Shown here: one piece after another, positions 56,988-64,000 of the stretch
Layout of the letters: each line of letters opens with the position of its first letter
Position numbering within the stretch: position 1 is the first letter of the stretch
DNA from: Hamadaea sp013361475
GTDB lineage: Bacteria > Actinomycetota > Actinomycetes > Mycobacteriales > Micromonosporaceae
NCBI RefSeq assembly: GCF_040654195.1
Contig: NZ_JBFAHM010000011.1
Span: forward strand, 310,001 to 374,000
Length of the DNA: 64,000 nucleotides
Reading direction: 5' to 3'
Made by a program: the position numbers and the translations under genes
The notes under the pieces: model-generated
Databases searched by the model: none
What the model saw: the letters and a program-made list of their open reading frames with translations, nothing else
What the model was told of the DNA's origin: nothing

Positions 56988-58448
56988 CTACGCCCGCCGG
57001 CCGGCCCGCGTACGCAGGAAGACCGCGATCAGAAGCGCCGCGACCAGGCACAGCACGGCGTTGGCCGCGACGGCGATCGTGACCGCGCGCAGCACCGCGC
57101 CCGAGCCGGCGTGACTGCCCAGCGACCCCGCGACGACCGCCGACATGACCGGGATGCCGAGCGTGATCCCGACCTGCTGGCTCATCGTCGTCAGACCGGT
57201 CGCCAGGCCCTGCTCGCCGTCCGGCAGCCCCGAGGTGGCGGTGACCATGAAGCCGACGATCGCCACGAGGTTCGCGACGCCGCCGACGAAGGTCAGCGGC
57301 AGCAGCAGGCCGATCCAGGCCGGATCGGAGCCGAGGAGGACCAGCGGCGCCGTCGCGGCCGTCTGCACCAGCAGCGCGGTCACGATCCCCGCCTTGGCGC
57401 CCAGCCGGCGGATCACCCGCGGGCCGAGCAGCCCACCGGCGACGGTTCCCGCGCCGAGCACCGAGAACGCGAGCCCGGCCGCCAGCGGCGAATAGCCCAG
57501 CACGTCCTGCAGATACAGGGTCAGCAGGAAGACCAGCGACGTCTCGGTCGCGAACGCCATCAGCCCCGCGAAGTTGCCCCAGGCCACCGTCGGCCGCCGG
57601 AGCACGGAGACCGGCACGAGCGGCTGCCGGTGGCGGCGCTCGATCACCCAGAACGCGGCCAGCAATGCGACCGCAGCCGCCAGCGAACCGAGGACGAGCG
57701 GATCACGCCACGACGTCTGGCCAGCGGTCGTCAACCCGTACACCAAGGCGAGCAGCCCAAGCGTGACCGTCACGGCGCCGGACAGATCGAGCGCGGGCCG
57801 AGCCGGCGGCCGGCCCTCCGGCAGGACGCGGACCGCGATCGGCAGAACCACGACGGCCACGACGACGTTGATGAAGAACGCCCACCGCCAACTCAACAGG
57901 TCGGTGACCACGCCGCCGAGGATCGCGCCGGTGGTGAATCCGGCGGCGGTGAGCGCGCCGTTGAGGCCCAGTGCCTTGTCGCGCCTCGGTCCCTCGCCGA
58001 ACGACGTCGTCAGCAGCGACAGCGCGGCCGGGGTGACGGCGGCGGTGGCCAGGCCCTGCAACGCCCGGGCCGCCAGCAGTACGCCCGGCGTGGTGGCCAG
58101 CCCGCCGGCCAGCGACGAGACGCCCAGCAGCGCCAAACCGGCCAGGAACAGCCGACGCCGTCCGAACAGATCGGCGATCCGTCCGAAGAGCAGGGTGAAC
58201 CCGGCGGCGCACAACGCGAACGCGGTGGCGATCCATTGCAGAGCGTGCAACGGCAGGCCGACGTCCCCGCCGATCACCGGCAGCGCGACGTTGAGGATGG
58301 AGAAGTCGACGGCGAGGGTGAAGCCCGCCGTCAGCAGGACGAGTAGGGTGAGCCGGTCGCGTCGGCCCGTCTTGACAGTGGCGGCCTGGGCCGCGGTGCT
58401 GGCGGAGGCGGCCTGGGCCGCGGTGTCGAGTTGATCGAGGACCGCCAT
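56988..58448 (-). CDS. MFS multidrug exporter (DHA2, 14 helices)
   Basis: A 486-residue drug:proton antiporter of the DHA2 family with 14 predicted membrane helices. The D1 region FSILNVALPVIGGDVGL, motif A GRIADLFGRRRLFLAGL and motif C-like GFTTGAILGGVV are present. GGAAGGA precedes the ATG at 58448. It is divergent from an XRE regulator at 58601, which probably controls it. The alpha/beta hydrolase follows downstream. The drug or metabolite exported is unknown. Confidence 0.92.
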   Translation of the reverse strand: MAVLDQLDTAAQAASASTAAQAATVKTGRRDRLTLLVLLTAGFTLAVDFSILNVALPVIGGDVGLPLHALQWIATAFALCAAGFTLLFGRIADLFGRRRLFLAGLALLGVSSLAGGLATTPGVLLAARALQGLATAAVTPAALSLLTTSFGEGPRRDKALGLNGALTAAGFTTGAILGGVVTDLLSWRWAFFINVVVAVVVLPIAVRVLPEGRPPARPALDLSGAVTVTLGLLALVYGLTTAGQTSWRDPLVLGSLAAAVALLAAFWVIERRHRQPLVPVSVLRRPTVAWGNFAGLMAFATETSLVFLLTLYLQDVLGYSPLAAGLAFSVLGAGTVAGGLLGPRVIRRLGAKAGIVTALLVQTAATAPLVLLGSDPAWIGLLLPLTFVGGVANLVAIVGFMVTATSGLPDGEQGLATGLTTMSQQVGITLGIPVMSAVVAGSLGSHAGSGAVLRAVTIAVAANAVLCLVAALLIAVFLRTRAGRRA

Positions 58449-58600
58449 GGCGATCGGTGTCCTTCCGCAGTGATGATCGGGATGCGATTCACTCTGCGGC
58501 GGCTCTCCGAACCCCCACCAGACCGCGATCTGACTGGTCAGCGGCTGCCTATCACTCGCAGGGTCAGGCAACGCCCGCCGCCGCGAGGCACACTGTGATC

Positions 58601-59515
58601 ATGAACGGCGAAACGACGGGCACCGACCTCGGCGAGTTCCTGCGCAGCCGGCGCGCCCGGCTGTCCCCGCAGGATGTCGGCCTCACCTCGTACGGGGCTC
58701 GCCGGGTGCCGGGCCTGCGCCGGGAAGAACTCGCCCAGCTCGCCGGGGTCAGCCTCACCTACTACACCCGGCTGGAACAGGGGCAGAGCGCCAACGCCTC
58801 CGAGTCGGTCATCGACGCCCTCGGCCGGGCGCTCAACCTGTCCGACGACGAACGAGCGCACCTGCACAACCTGGCCCGCCCGCGACCGGCCCGCCGACCG
58901 CGTCCGCCGCGCCCGCAGACCGCCCGGTCGGGCGTACGCCAACTGCTGAAGGCGATGAGCGGCGTACCGGCGGTCGTCATGGACCGCCGCAGCGACGTGC
59001 TCGCCTGGAACCAGCTCGGCCACCTGCTGCTGGCCGGGCACCACGACTTCGGCGCGCCGGACCGGATCGCCGACCGGCCCAACCTGACTCGGATGCTGTT
59101 CTGCGACCCGCATACTCGCGAGCTGTATCCCCGCTGGAAGGAGGAGGCCGCCCGCGCGGTCGCCTCGCTGCGGCTGGTCACCGGCGGCTATCCCGACGAC
59201 CGCGAGCTGGCCGAACTCGTCGGCGAGCTGTCGATGAAGAGCCGAGGGTTCGCGGCGTTGTGGTCGCGTCAGTCGGTACAGAACTGCATGACCGGCACCA
59301 AGCGGTTCCAGCATCCCGAGGTCGGCCCCCTCGACCTGGACTTCGAACTGCTGCACCTGCCCGACGGCAACGGCACCCGGATCATCACCTACACCGCCGC
59401 CCCCGGTACGCCGTCGGACGCGGCGCTGCGGCTGCTGGCGTCCACGGCGCCGGCTCAGTCCGCTCCCGGTTCCCAGAGCCCGTCGGCGTCCCCGGACTCG
59501 ATCCGGTCCCGGTAG
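58601..59515 (+). CDS. XRE-family regulator with MmyB-like domain
   Basis: A 304-residue regulator. The N-terminal helix-turn-helix (LGEFLRSRRARLSPQDVGL, REELAQLAGVSLTYYTRLEQ, about 8-80) is followed by an MmyB-like ligand domain (about 105-280: LLKAMSGVPAVVMDRRSDVL, then AWNQLG). Such proteins bind fatty-acyl-like ligands and usually regulate a divergent transporter or oxidoreductase, here the MFS exporter. The start may be ATG 58601 or the in-frame GTG 58595, which has better spacing to GAGG. The 3' end overlaps the convergent MerR gene by 61 bases, and the last 20 residues are low-complexity. Confidence 0.9.
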   Translation: MNGETTGTDLGEFLRSRRARLSPQDVGLTSYGARRVPGLRREELAQLAGVSLTYYTRLEQGQSANASESVIDALGRALNLSDDERAHLHNLARPRPARRPRPPRPQTARSGVRQLLKAMSGVPAVVMDRRSDVLAWNQLGHLLLAGHHDFGAPDRIADRPNLTRMLFCDPHTRELYPRWKEEAARAVASLRLVTGGYPDDRELAELVGELSMKSRGFAALWSRQSVQNCMTGTKRFQHPEVGPLDLDFELLHLPDGNGTRIITYTAAPGTPSDAALRLLASTAPAQSAPGSQSPSASPDSIRSR

Positions 59516-59865
59516 ACGTCGATCTTGTGATCGATGGCGGCGAGATTCTGCCGCAATTCCTCCACCTGCGCGGCGACCTCCGCGCGGTGTGCCTCCAGTA
59601 GCGCCAGCCGTTGCCGTTCGTTGCCCCGCCCCGCGGCCACGAGTTCGGCGTACCGGCGGATGGTGCGGATCGGCATGCCGGTGGCGCGCAACCGGGTGCA
59701 GATCGTGATCCAGTCCAGGTCAATCTGCTGGTAACGCCGCCGCCCGGTCGCGGTCCGCCCGACCGTGACGACCAGCCCCGCCCGCTCGTAGTACCGCAGC
59801 GTGTGCACGCTGACCCCGGTACGCCGGGCCGCCTCGGCGATGGTCATTCCCTTGACTTCGAGCAC
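59455..59865 (-). CDS. MerR-family transcriptional regulator
   Basis: A 136-residue MerR regulator: winged helix (MTIAEAARRTGVSVHTLRYY, ERAGLVV, about 7-75) and a long coiled coil (RLALLEAHRAEVAAQVEELR). No Cys cluster is present, so it senses an organic or redox-unrelated signal. GTG 59865 is chosen as start; ATG 59847 is an alternative. It is divergent from the SDR gene, whose promoter carries a MerR-type spacer dyad, so that gene is its probable target. Confidence 0.88.
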   Translation of the reverse strand: MLEVKGMTIAEAARRTGVSVHTLRYYERAGLVVTVGRTATGRRRYQQIDLDWITICTRLRATGMPIRTIRRYAELVAAGRGNERQRLALLEAHRAEVAAQVEELRQNLAAIDHKIDVYRDRIESGDADGLWEPGAD

Positions 59866-59882
59866 GCTCTCAATTCTAGGGT
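59853..59882 (+). promoter_or_regulatory. MerR-type promoter of the SDR gene
   Basis: TTGACT (59853-59858) and TAGGGT (59877-59882) are separated by 18 bases, close to the long spacers of MerR-controlled promoters. The spacer has the dyad GAGC-AC-GCTC. The predicted start falls at about 59889, so the SDR mRNA may be leaderless at ATG 59890. Confidence 0.5.
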
Positions 59883-59889
59883 CATGATC

Positions 59890-60597
59890 ATGACAACCAC
59901 CCTGATCACGGGCGCGACCAAAGGCCTCGGCCTCGAGACCGCCCGCCGCCTGAACGACGCCGGCCACACCGTCTACATCGGAAGCCGCGACGCGGAGCGC
60001 GGCCGTGCGGCGGCGCTGCGGCTGGGCGTACGCTCGGTGCAGCTCGACGTCACCGACGACGCCTCCGTCGAAGCGGCGGCTCGCGCGATCGATGCCGACG
60101 GCGGACTGGACGTGCTGGTCAACAACGCCGGAATCCAGGTCGAGATGCACGACGGCGGCATCGTCGGCGCCGACGGGCTCAACGCCGAGATGATGCGCCA
60201 GACCTTCGAGACCAACGTCTTCGGCCCGGTACGCGTCCTGCACGCGTTCCTGCCGTTGCTGCTCCGCTCGGCGTCCCCGGTCGTCGTCAACGTCAGCAGC
60301 GGCCTGGCTTCGCTCGCCCGGGTCACGACGCCCGGCACTCCGGCGTACGCGTATCCCGGGGTGGCGTATCCGGCGTCGAAGACCGCCCTGAACATGCTCA
60401 CCGTGCAGTACGCGAAGGCGTACCCGGCGATCCGGATCAACGCCGTCGAGCCGGGCTTCACCAAGACCGACCTCAATGGCAACACCGGGCACCAGACGGT
60501 CGAGCAAGGGGCCGAGATCATCGTGCGGATGGCCGGCCTGGGACCGGACGGCCCCACCGGCGGCTACTTCGACGCCAACGGCACCCTGCCCTGGTGA
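59890..60597 (+). CDS. short-chain dehydrogenase/reductase
   Basis: A 235-residue SDR enzyme using NAD(P). The cofactor loop is TGATKGLGLETARRL (TGxxxGxG), LVNNAGIQ holds the NNAG motif, the catalytic Ser is in VVNVSSG, and the catalytic Tyr/Lys pair is in YPASK. An ATG at 59884 is an alternative start. The substrate is unknown. The gene is divergent from merR and its last 34 bases overlap the convergent FAD oxidoreductase gene. Confidence 0.92.
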   Translation: MTTTLITGATKGLGLETARRLNDAGHTVYIGSRDAERGRAAALRLGVRSVQLDVTDDASVEAAARAIDADGGLDVLVNNAGIQVEMHDGGIVGADGLNAEMMRQTFETNVFGPVRVLHAFLPLLLRSASPVVVNVSSGLASLARVTTPGTPAYAYPGVAYPASKTALNMLTVQYAKAYPAIRINAVEPGFTKTDLNGNTGHQTVEQGAEIIVRMAGLGPDGPTGGYFDANGTLPW

Positions 60598-61679
60598 ATC
60601 GGTGCGGTGACCGGGCGGGCCGCGATCGCCTTCGCCACGCGGTCGGCGTCGCGTCCCGCGCCCTGCACCATGCCGGAGGAGAAGGCGTACTGGAAGTGCA
60701 GCCCGGTGAAGTAGAGCCCGGGAACCTCCGGCACCATGCCGCGCTCGTGCCGGGGTGTCACGCCGTCGAGGACGGGAATGTTCACCCACGAGAAGCCCGG
60801 TTCGTAGCCGGTGCACCACACGACGTTGTCGGCGGCGACGACCTGGCCGTCGGCGAGCACCGGCAGGCCATCCTGCACGCCGACCATCTTGGGCGCGCGG
60901 ACGACTCCGGCCTCGGCCAGCTCCCGCGGCCGGGTCCGGATCAGGGGCCCGCCACCGCTGTGGGCGGCCGCCTGGGCCTTGCGCCCGATCGGGGTGGCGA
61001 CACTCAGCAGCCGGTGGAAGACCAGCCGGAGCACGACCCGGCTCAACAGCAGGCGACTCGGCCAGCCCGCGATGCGGAACGGCAGGTGCCCGGTGTCCCG
61101 GCCCGCGACGACCACCTTGTGCGTACGCGCGAGTTCGAGGCCGATCTCGGCGCCGGAGTTGCCCGCGCCGACGACCAGGACGGTGCCCGGCTGGAGCTGG
61201 CTCGGGTTGCGGTAGGCGATCGAATGCAGCTGCGTGATGGCCGGACTCAGGTCGGCGGCGAACTCGGGCAGCTTCGGCTGCTGCTGGTTGCCCATCGCGA
61301 CGACGACGTTGTCCGCGGTGTACTGCCGCGCGCCTGCGTCGACGAGGAAACCTTCGTCGGTCCGGGTCAGGGCGTCGACGCGTACGCCGGTCTGCACGTC
61401 GAGCTGGAACCGCTCGGCGTACGCCTGCAGGTAGTCGGCCATCTGGTCCTTGGTCGGGAAGGCGAACCCGTGATCGGGGAAGGCCATTCCGGGAAGGGCG
61501 TCGTAGCGGGCCGGGGTGAACAGCCGCAGCGAGTCCCAGCGCCGCCGCCAGACGTCGCCGATCTGGTCGTGGGCGTCCACGATGAGGAACGGCCGGCCCA
61601 GTCTCCGCAGGTGGTAGCCGGTCGACAAGCCGGCCTGGCCGGCTCCGATGATCAGCGTCTCGACATGGTTCGTGTTCAT
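60564..61679 (-). CDS. FAD-dependent monooxygenase-like oxidoreductase
   Basis: A 371-residue flavoprotein of the flavin-monooxygenase/CzcO type. It has an N-terminal FAD motif (LIIGAGQAGLSTGYHL), a second dinucleotide motif for NADPH (LVVGAGNSGAEIGLELA), and the ATG-like motif VVWCTGYEPG. The region DVWRRRWDSLRLFTPARYD is typical. It may hydroxylate or oxidise small amines or ketones. It lies 82 bases after the LuxR-TPR gene in the same direction, so may be controlled by it. Confidence 0.88.
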   Translation of the reverse strand: MNTNHVETLIIGAGQAGLSTGYHLRRLGRPFLIVDAHDQIGDVWRRRWDSLRLFTPARYDALPGMAFPDHGFAFPTKDQMADYLQAYAERFQLDVQTGVRVDALTRTDEGFLVDAGARQYTADNVVVAMGNQQQPKLPEFAADLSPAITQLHSIAYRNPSQLQPGTVLVVGAGNSGAEIGLELARTHKVVVAGRDTGHLPFRIAGWPSRLLLSRVVLRLVFHRLLSVATPIGRKAQAAAHSGGGPLIRTRPRELAEAGVVRAPKMVGVQDGLPVLADGQVVAADNVVWCTGYEPGFSWVNIPVLDGVTPRHERGMVPEVPGLYFTGLHFQYAFSSGMVQGAGRDADRVAKAIAARPVTAPIHQGRVPLASK

Positions 61680-61761
61680 GCCCCGACGCTATGGCCGGCC
61701 CGAGTACGCGCGCTTCGGCAGAACCCCGCACCCTGTCCGATCGCCGGATGGGGGATTTCCC

Positions 61762-63423
61762 TCACGACTGATCGATGAGGTGCTGCTGGAAGGCGTACGC
61801 GGTGGCAGCGGCCCGGGACGACACGCCGATCTTGGTGAAGACGTTGCTGAGGTGACGCTCGACGGTCTTCTCCGACAGCGACAGCTCGCGGGCGATGGCG
61901 CTGTTGGTCTTGCCGGTGGCGACGAGGCGGAGCACCTGCAGTTCGCGTGGGGTCAGCCCGTGCGCGGAAGGCGCCGGATCCGCCCGCAGCGCGGCCACCC
62001 GGGCCTGGTCAGGCTGGGCGCCGAGCTGGGTGAAGACGGCCTCCGCCGCGGCCAGCTCCAGTGCGGTCGTGTCTTCGTCGCCCAGCCGGCGGCACGCCTG
62101 CGCAATGAGGACACGTGACCGGGCCGCCTCGTAGGGCACGTCGAGGTCGCGCCAGTGGTGCGCGGCCGAGCGCAGCTCGGTGAGCGCGCCCGCCGGGTCG
62201 CCCTCGGCGAGGAGGACCGCTCCGCGGGCGTAATGGACCTGGGCGAGCAGCGCCGGGGCTCCGTAGACCTCGGCGATCGTCGCCAGTTCGGCCGCTGCCG
62301 CGCGGGCCGACGCCGGGTCCCCGGCGGCCAGTTCGACTTCGACCTGGGCGGGCAGCAGCCGGGCTCGCCGGAGCCGGTCCGACGTCTCGCCCAGCGCCCG
62401 GCGAAGTGCCGACCGCGCGGTGGCGGTGTCGCCCTGGGCCAGCCGGAGCAGTGCCAGGCCCGGGCACAGCTCATGCCCCCATTCGGCGGCCGCCCGGTAC
62501 GCCTGTTCGGCCGCCACGTAATCGCCCCACCGCCGCAGCACCTCGGCCTGCTGGTAGCGGGCTCCACCGCTGGAGATCACCTCCGGCGAGCGGGACAGCC
62601 GACGGCAGGCGCGTTCGGCCTCCTCGACCGCGCCGGGCCAGTCGCCGTGCAGCTGACGCAGCTCGGCGCGGTGCACGAGACAACGCCCCGAGAAGACGAT
62701 CATGTTGTGGTGCTGGTCCAACCAGCCGGTGAGGGCGTCGGTCCACTCCTGAGCCCGCCGGATCTCGGCCATCTCGCTGAACACCGAGATGACCACGCAA
62801 TACACCGTCCCCGCCGCGATGGGGGAGATCTCGCGGCCGACGACGGCCAGCATCGCCTCGTCGAGAATCGGCACCGCCGCGGCGACCTGTCCGAGTTTGA
62901 CCAACGCACCGCCGCACTGGGTCAACGCCAGGCCCTGCACGTCGGGATCGCCGGTGCGACGGCCGATCTCGATCGCCCGACGAGCGAGGGCGGCCCCCTG
63001 CGCGAAGTCACCGCCCGCGTTGCTGCGGAAGGCGTACGCCGACAGCACCAGCCCCCGCTCGGCGCAGTCGGCCGGCTCCGCCGCCAGCAGCGCCTCGGCC
63101 CGGGCCAGCCAGCCGCTCGCCTGGCCGATCTCGCCCTGGTTGCCCAGCGCGAACGACATCCAGAACGCGGCTCGGGCCGCCCGGCGGGGGCGGATCTCCC
63201 GCACGTCGATCTCGTACGCACGCCGCAGCGCGTCCACGCACGCGGTGACCTCGCCCCGCAGATACGCGGCCGTCGCGAGCAGGAACAGATCCTCGGGTGG
63301 CAGGGGAGTGGCCGCCGCCGCGCGGCAGAGCGAGTCGAAGGCGTCCGCCCAGGCGTGCCGCTCGGCCGCCGTCCGGCCGTCGGCGAGGTCCTGGTTCGGG
63401 ACGGACTGGTCGATCGCTGCCAC
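61762..63423 (-). CDS. LuxR-family regulator with TPR region
   Basis: A 553-residue regulator. Residues 1-470 are TPR-like helical repeats. The C-terminal LuxR helix-turn-helix (about 485-545) reads LTPRELQVLRLVATGKTNSA, then IARELSLSEKTVERHLSNVF and TKIGVSS, a complete GerE domain. There is no ATPase or receiver domain, so it is not a LAL protein; peptide or protein binding through the TPR part is likely. The neighbouring FAD oxidoreductase is a possible target. Confidence 0.9.
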   Translation of the reverse strand: MAAIDQSVPNQDLADGRTAAERHAWADAFDSLCRAAAATPLPPEDLFLLATAAYLRGEVTACVDALRRAYEIDVREIRPRRAARAAFWMSFALGNQGEIGQASGWLARAEALLAAEPADCAERGLVLSAYAFRSNAGGDFAQGAALARRAIEIGRRTGDPDVQGLALTQCGGALVKLGQVAAAVPILDEAMLAVVGREISPIAAGTVYCVVISVFSEMAEIRRAQEWTDALTGWLDQHHNMIVFSGRCLVHRAELRQLHGDWPGAVEEAERACRRLSRSPEVISSGGARYQQAEVLRRWGDYVAAEQAYRAAAEWGHELCPGLALLRLAQGDTATARSALRRALGETSDRLRRARLLPAQVEVELAAGDPASARAAAAELATIAEVYGAPALLAQVHYARGAVLLAEGDPAGALTELRSAAHHWRDLDVPYEAARSRVLIAQACRRLGDEDTTALELAAAEAVFTQLGAQPDQARVAALRADPAPSAHGLTPRELQVLRLVATGKTNSAIARELSLSEKTVERHLSNVFTKIGVSSRAAATAYAFQQHLIDQS

Positions 63424-63481
63424 GCCGCTCCCGCCTTCACGCTTCGGGCCCGGAAAGAGTCCTCGCCGCTCAAGGATACGT

Positions 63482-63518
63482 CCGGTGGCCGCCGCAAGGC
63501 GGGTGCGACGGCCACCGG
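63482..63518 (-). terminator. terminator of the acyl-CoA synthetase gene
   Basis: CCGGTGGCC (63482-63490) pairs with GGCCACCGG (63510-63518), 5 bases beyond the stop of the leftward acyl-CoA synthetase gene. Confidence 0.65.
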
Positions 63519-63522
63519 CGGG

Positions 63523-64000
63523 TTACCCGGCCAGCGGCGGAAGGGCGATCTCGCGCTTGAGGATCTTGCCGGTCGCCGTCTTCGGCAGCGCGTCGACGAT
63601 CCAGACGTGCCGCGGATACTTGTACGCCGCGAGCTGCGCCTTGACGTGGTCGCGCAGCTCCTCCGGGGTGGCGGTGGCACCCGGACGCAGCACGACGACG
63701 GCCACGACCTCTTCGCCGTGCGTACGGTGCGGCATGCCCAGCACCGCCGCCTCGCCGACCGCCGGATGCTCGTAGAGGACCTCTTCGACCTCACGCGGGT
63801 AGACGTTGAAGCCGCCCCGGATCACCATGTCCTTGGCCCGATCGACGATCGAGTAGTAGCCGTCGGCGTCGCGGCGGCCCAGGTCGCCGGAGCGGAACCA
63901 GCCGTCCACGATGGCCTCGGCGGTCGCCTCGGGTCGCTGCCAGTAGCCCTTCATGATGTTGTGGCCCCGGATGGCGATCTCGCCGACCTCCCCGTCGCCC
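63523..64000 (-). CDS. acyl-CoA synthetase (AMP-binding family), C-terminal part
   Basis: The 3' end of an AMP-forming ligase gene that starts outside the window. Motif GEIAIRGHNIMKGYWQRPEA and the adenylate motif GWFRSGDLGRRDADGYYSIV (SGD) lead into the C-terminal domain with DRAKDMVIRGGFNVYPREVE (hinge and A8 core), and the catalytic Lys is in LPKTATGKILKREI (A10). These are hallmarks of fatty-acid or aromatic acid:CoA ligases. The substrate pocket lies outside the window, so the specificity cannot be judged. Confidence 0.92.
   Translation of the reverse strand, partial: GDGEVGEIAIRGHNIMKGYWQRPEATAEAIVDGWFRSGDLGRRDADGYYSIVDRAKDMVIRGGFNVYPREVEEVLYEHPAVGEAAVLGMPHRTHGEEVVAVVVLRPGATATPEELRDHVKAQLAAYKYPRHVWIVDALPKTATGKILKREIALPPLAG

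Noticed and set aside
1..64000. tRNA, rRNA, CRISPR arrays, riboswitches, phage attachment sites
   Set aside because: Looked for by eye; no cloverleaf, repeat-spacer pattern, integrase or recognisable riboswitch was found. A covariance-model search would be needed to exclude small RNAs.

Overview
The window is high-GC DNA with GTG and TTG starts, many 4-base stop/start overlaps, SARP/NB-ARC, LuxR-TPR and FHA-ABC proteins. This points to a filamentous actinomycete; a Micromonosporaceae-like genome would fit, but the sequence does not prove the family. No tRNA, rRNA, CRISPR array or phage integrase was seen.

Layout. 1-12.9 kb is accessory sequence: the end of a VCBS-repeat secreted protein, an aldo/keto reductase behind a CebR-like operator, a redoxin/LysR divergon, an IS256-family remnant and an intact IS5-type transposase, membrane and lipoprotein genes, a ricin-lectin protein, a quinone-oxidoreductase-like gene with an apparent internal deletion, and several gene remnants (STAS domain, NTF2-like, others). 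12.9-20.4 kb holds a WXG-type protein, a TPR-GGDEF diguanylate cyclase, an LPxTG surface protein, a two-gene membrane operon, a leaderless PadR regulator with its partner gene, and a PP2C-like protein. 20.5-22.1 kb is a secreted pectate lyase under a LacI-type palindrome.

The centre of interest is 22.2-41.8 kb, which I read as one inositol/phytate utilisation island. It holds mmsA (iolA), an inositol monophosphatase, a secreted beta-propeller phytase, a GntR regulator (IolR type), the tightly overlapping operon iolG-iolE-iolC-Cgl0159 aldolase-iolB-iolD-PiT phosphate transporter-DUF47/PhoU-like, and a second operon with a binding-protein ABC importer (Fe3+/AfuA class), a HAD phosphatase, a second inositol monophosphatase and a Cof-type HAD phosphatase. 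A nearly identical 23-bp sequence with core TGTC(T/A)TGACA, which fits the published C. glutamicum IolR motif KGWCHTRACA as I remember it, overlaps the promoters of mmsA, iolR/iolG and the ABC operon. A 9/10 match lies in the phytase promoter. The model is: phytase releases inositol phosphates or inositol outside; the ABC system imports an inositol (phosphate) species; internal phosphatases strip phosphate; PiT-DUF47 handles the phosphate; the iol enzymes and MmsA carry the ring to central metabolism. The import step and substrate are inference.

41.8-53.7 kb: two SGNH esterases, a large SARP regulator, a HAD hydrolase, an AI-2E family permease, a DinB-like protein, a GH15 enzyme, an anti-sigma kinase/STAS pair, a double VOC protein and an Fpg/Nei glycosylase. 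53.7-64 kb: a striking long inverted repeat, an FHA-ABC-permease fusion, an alpha/beta hydrolase, an MFS pump with its XRE regulator, a MerR/SDR divergon, an FAD oxidoreductase, a LuxR-TPR regulator and the 3' end of an acyl-CoA synthetase gene.
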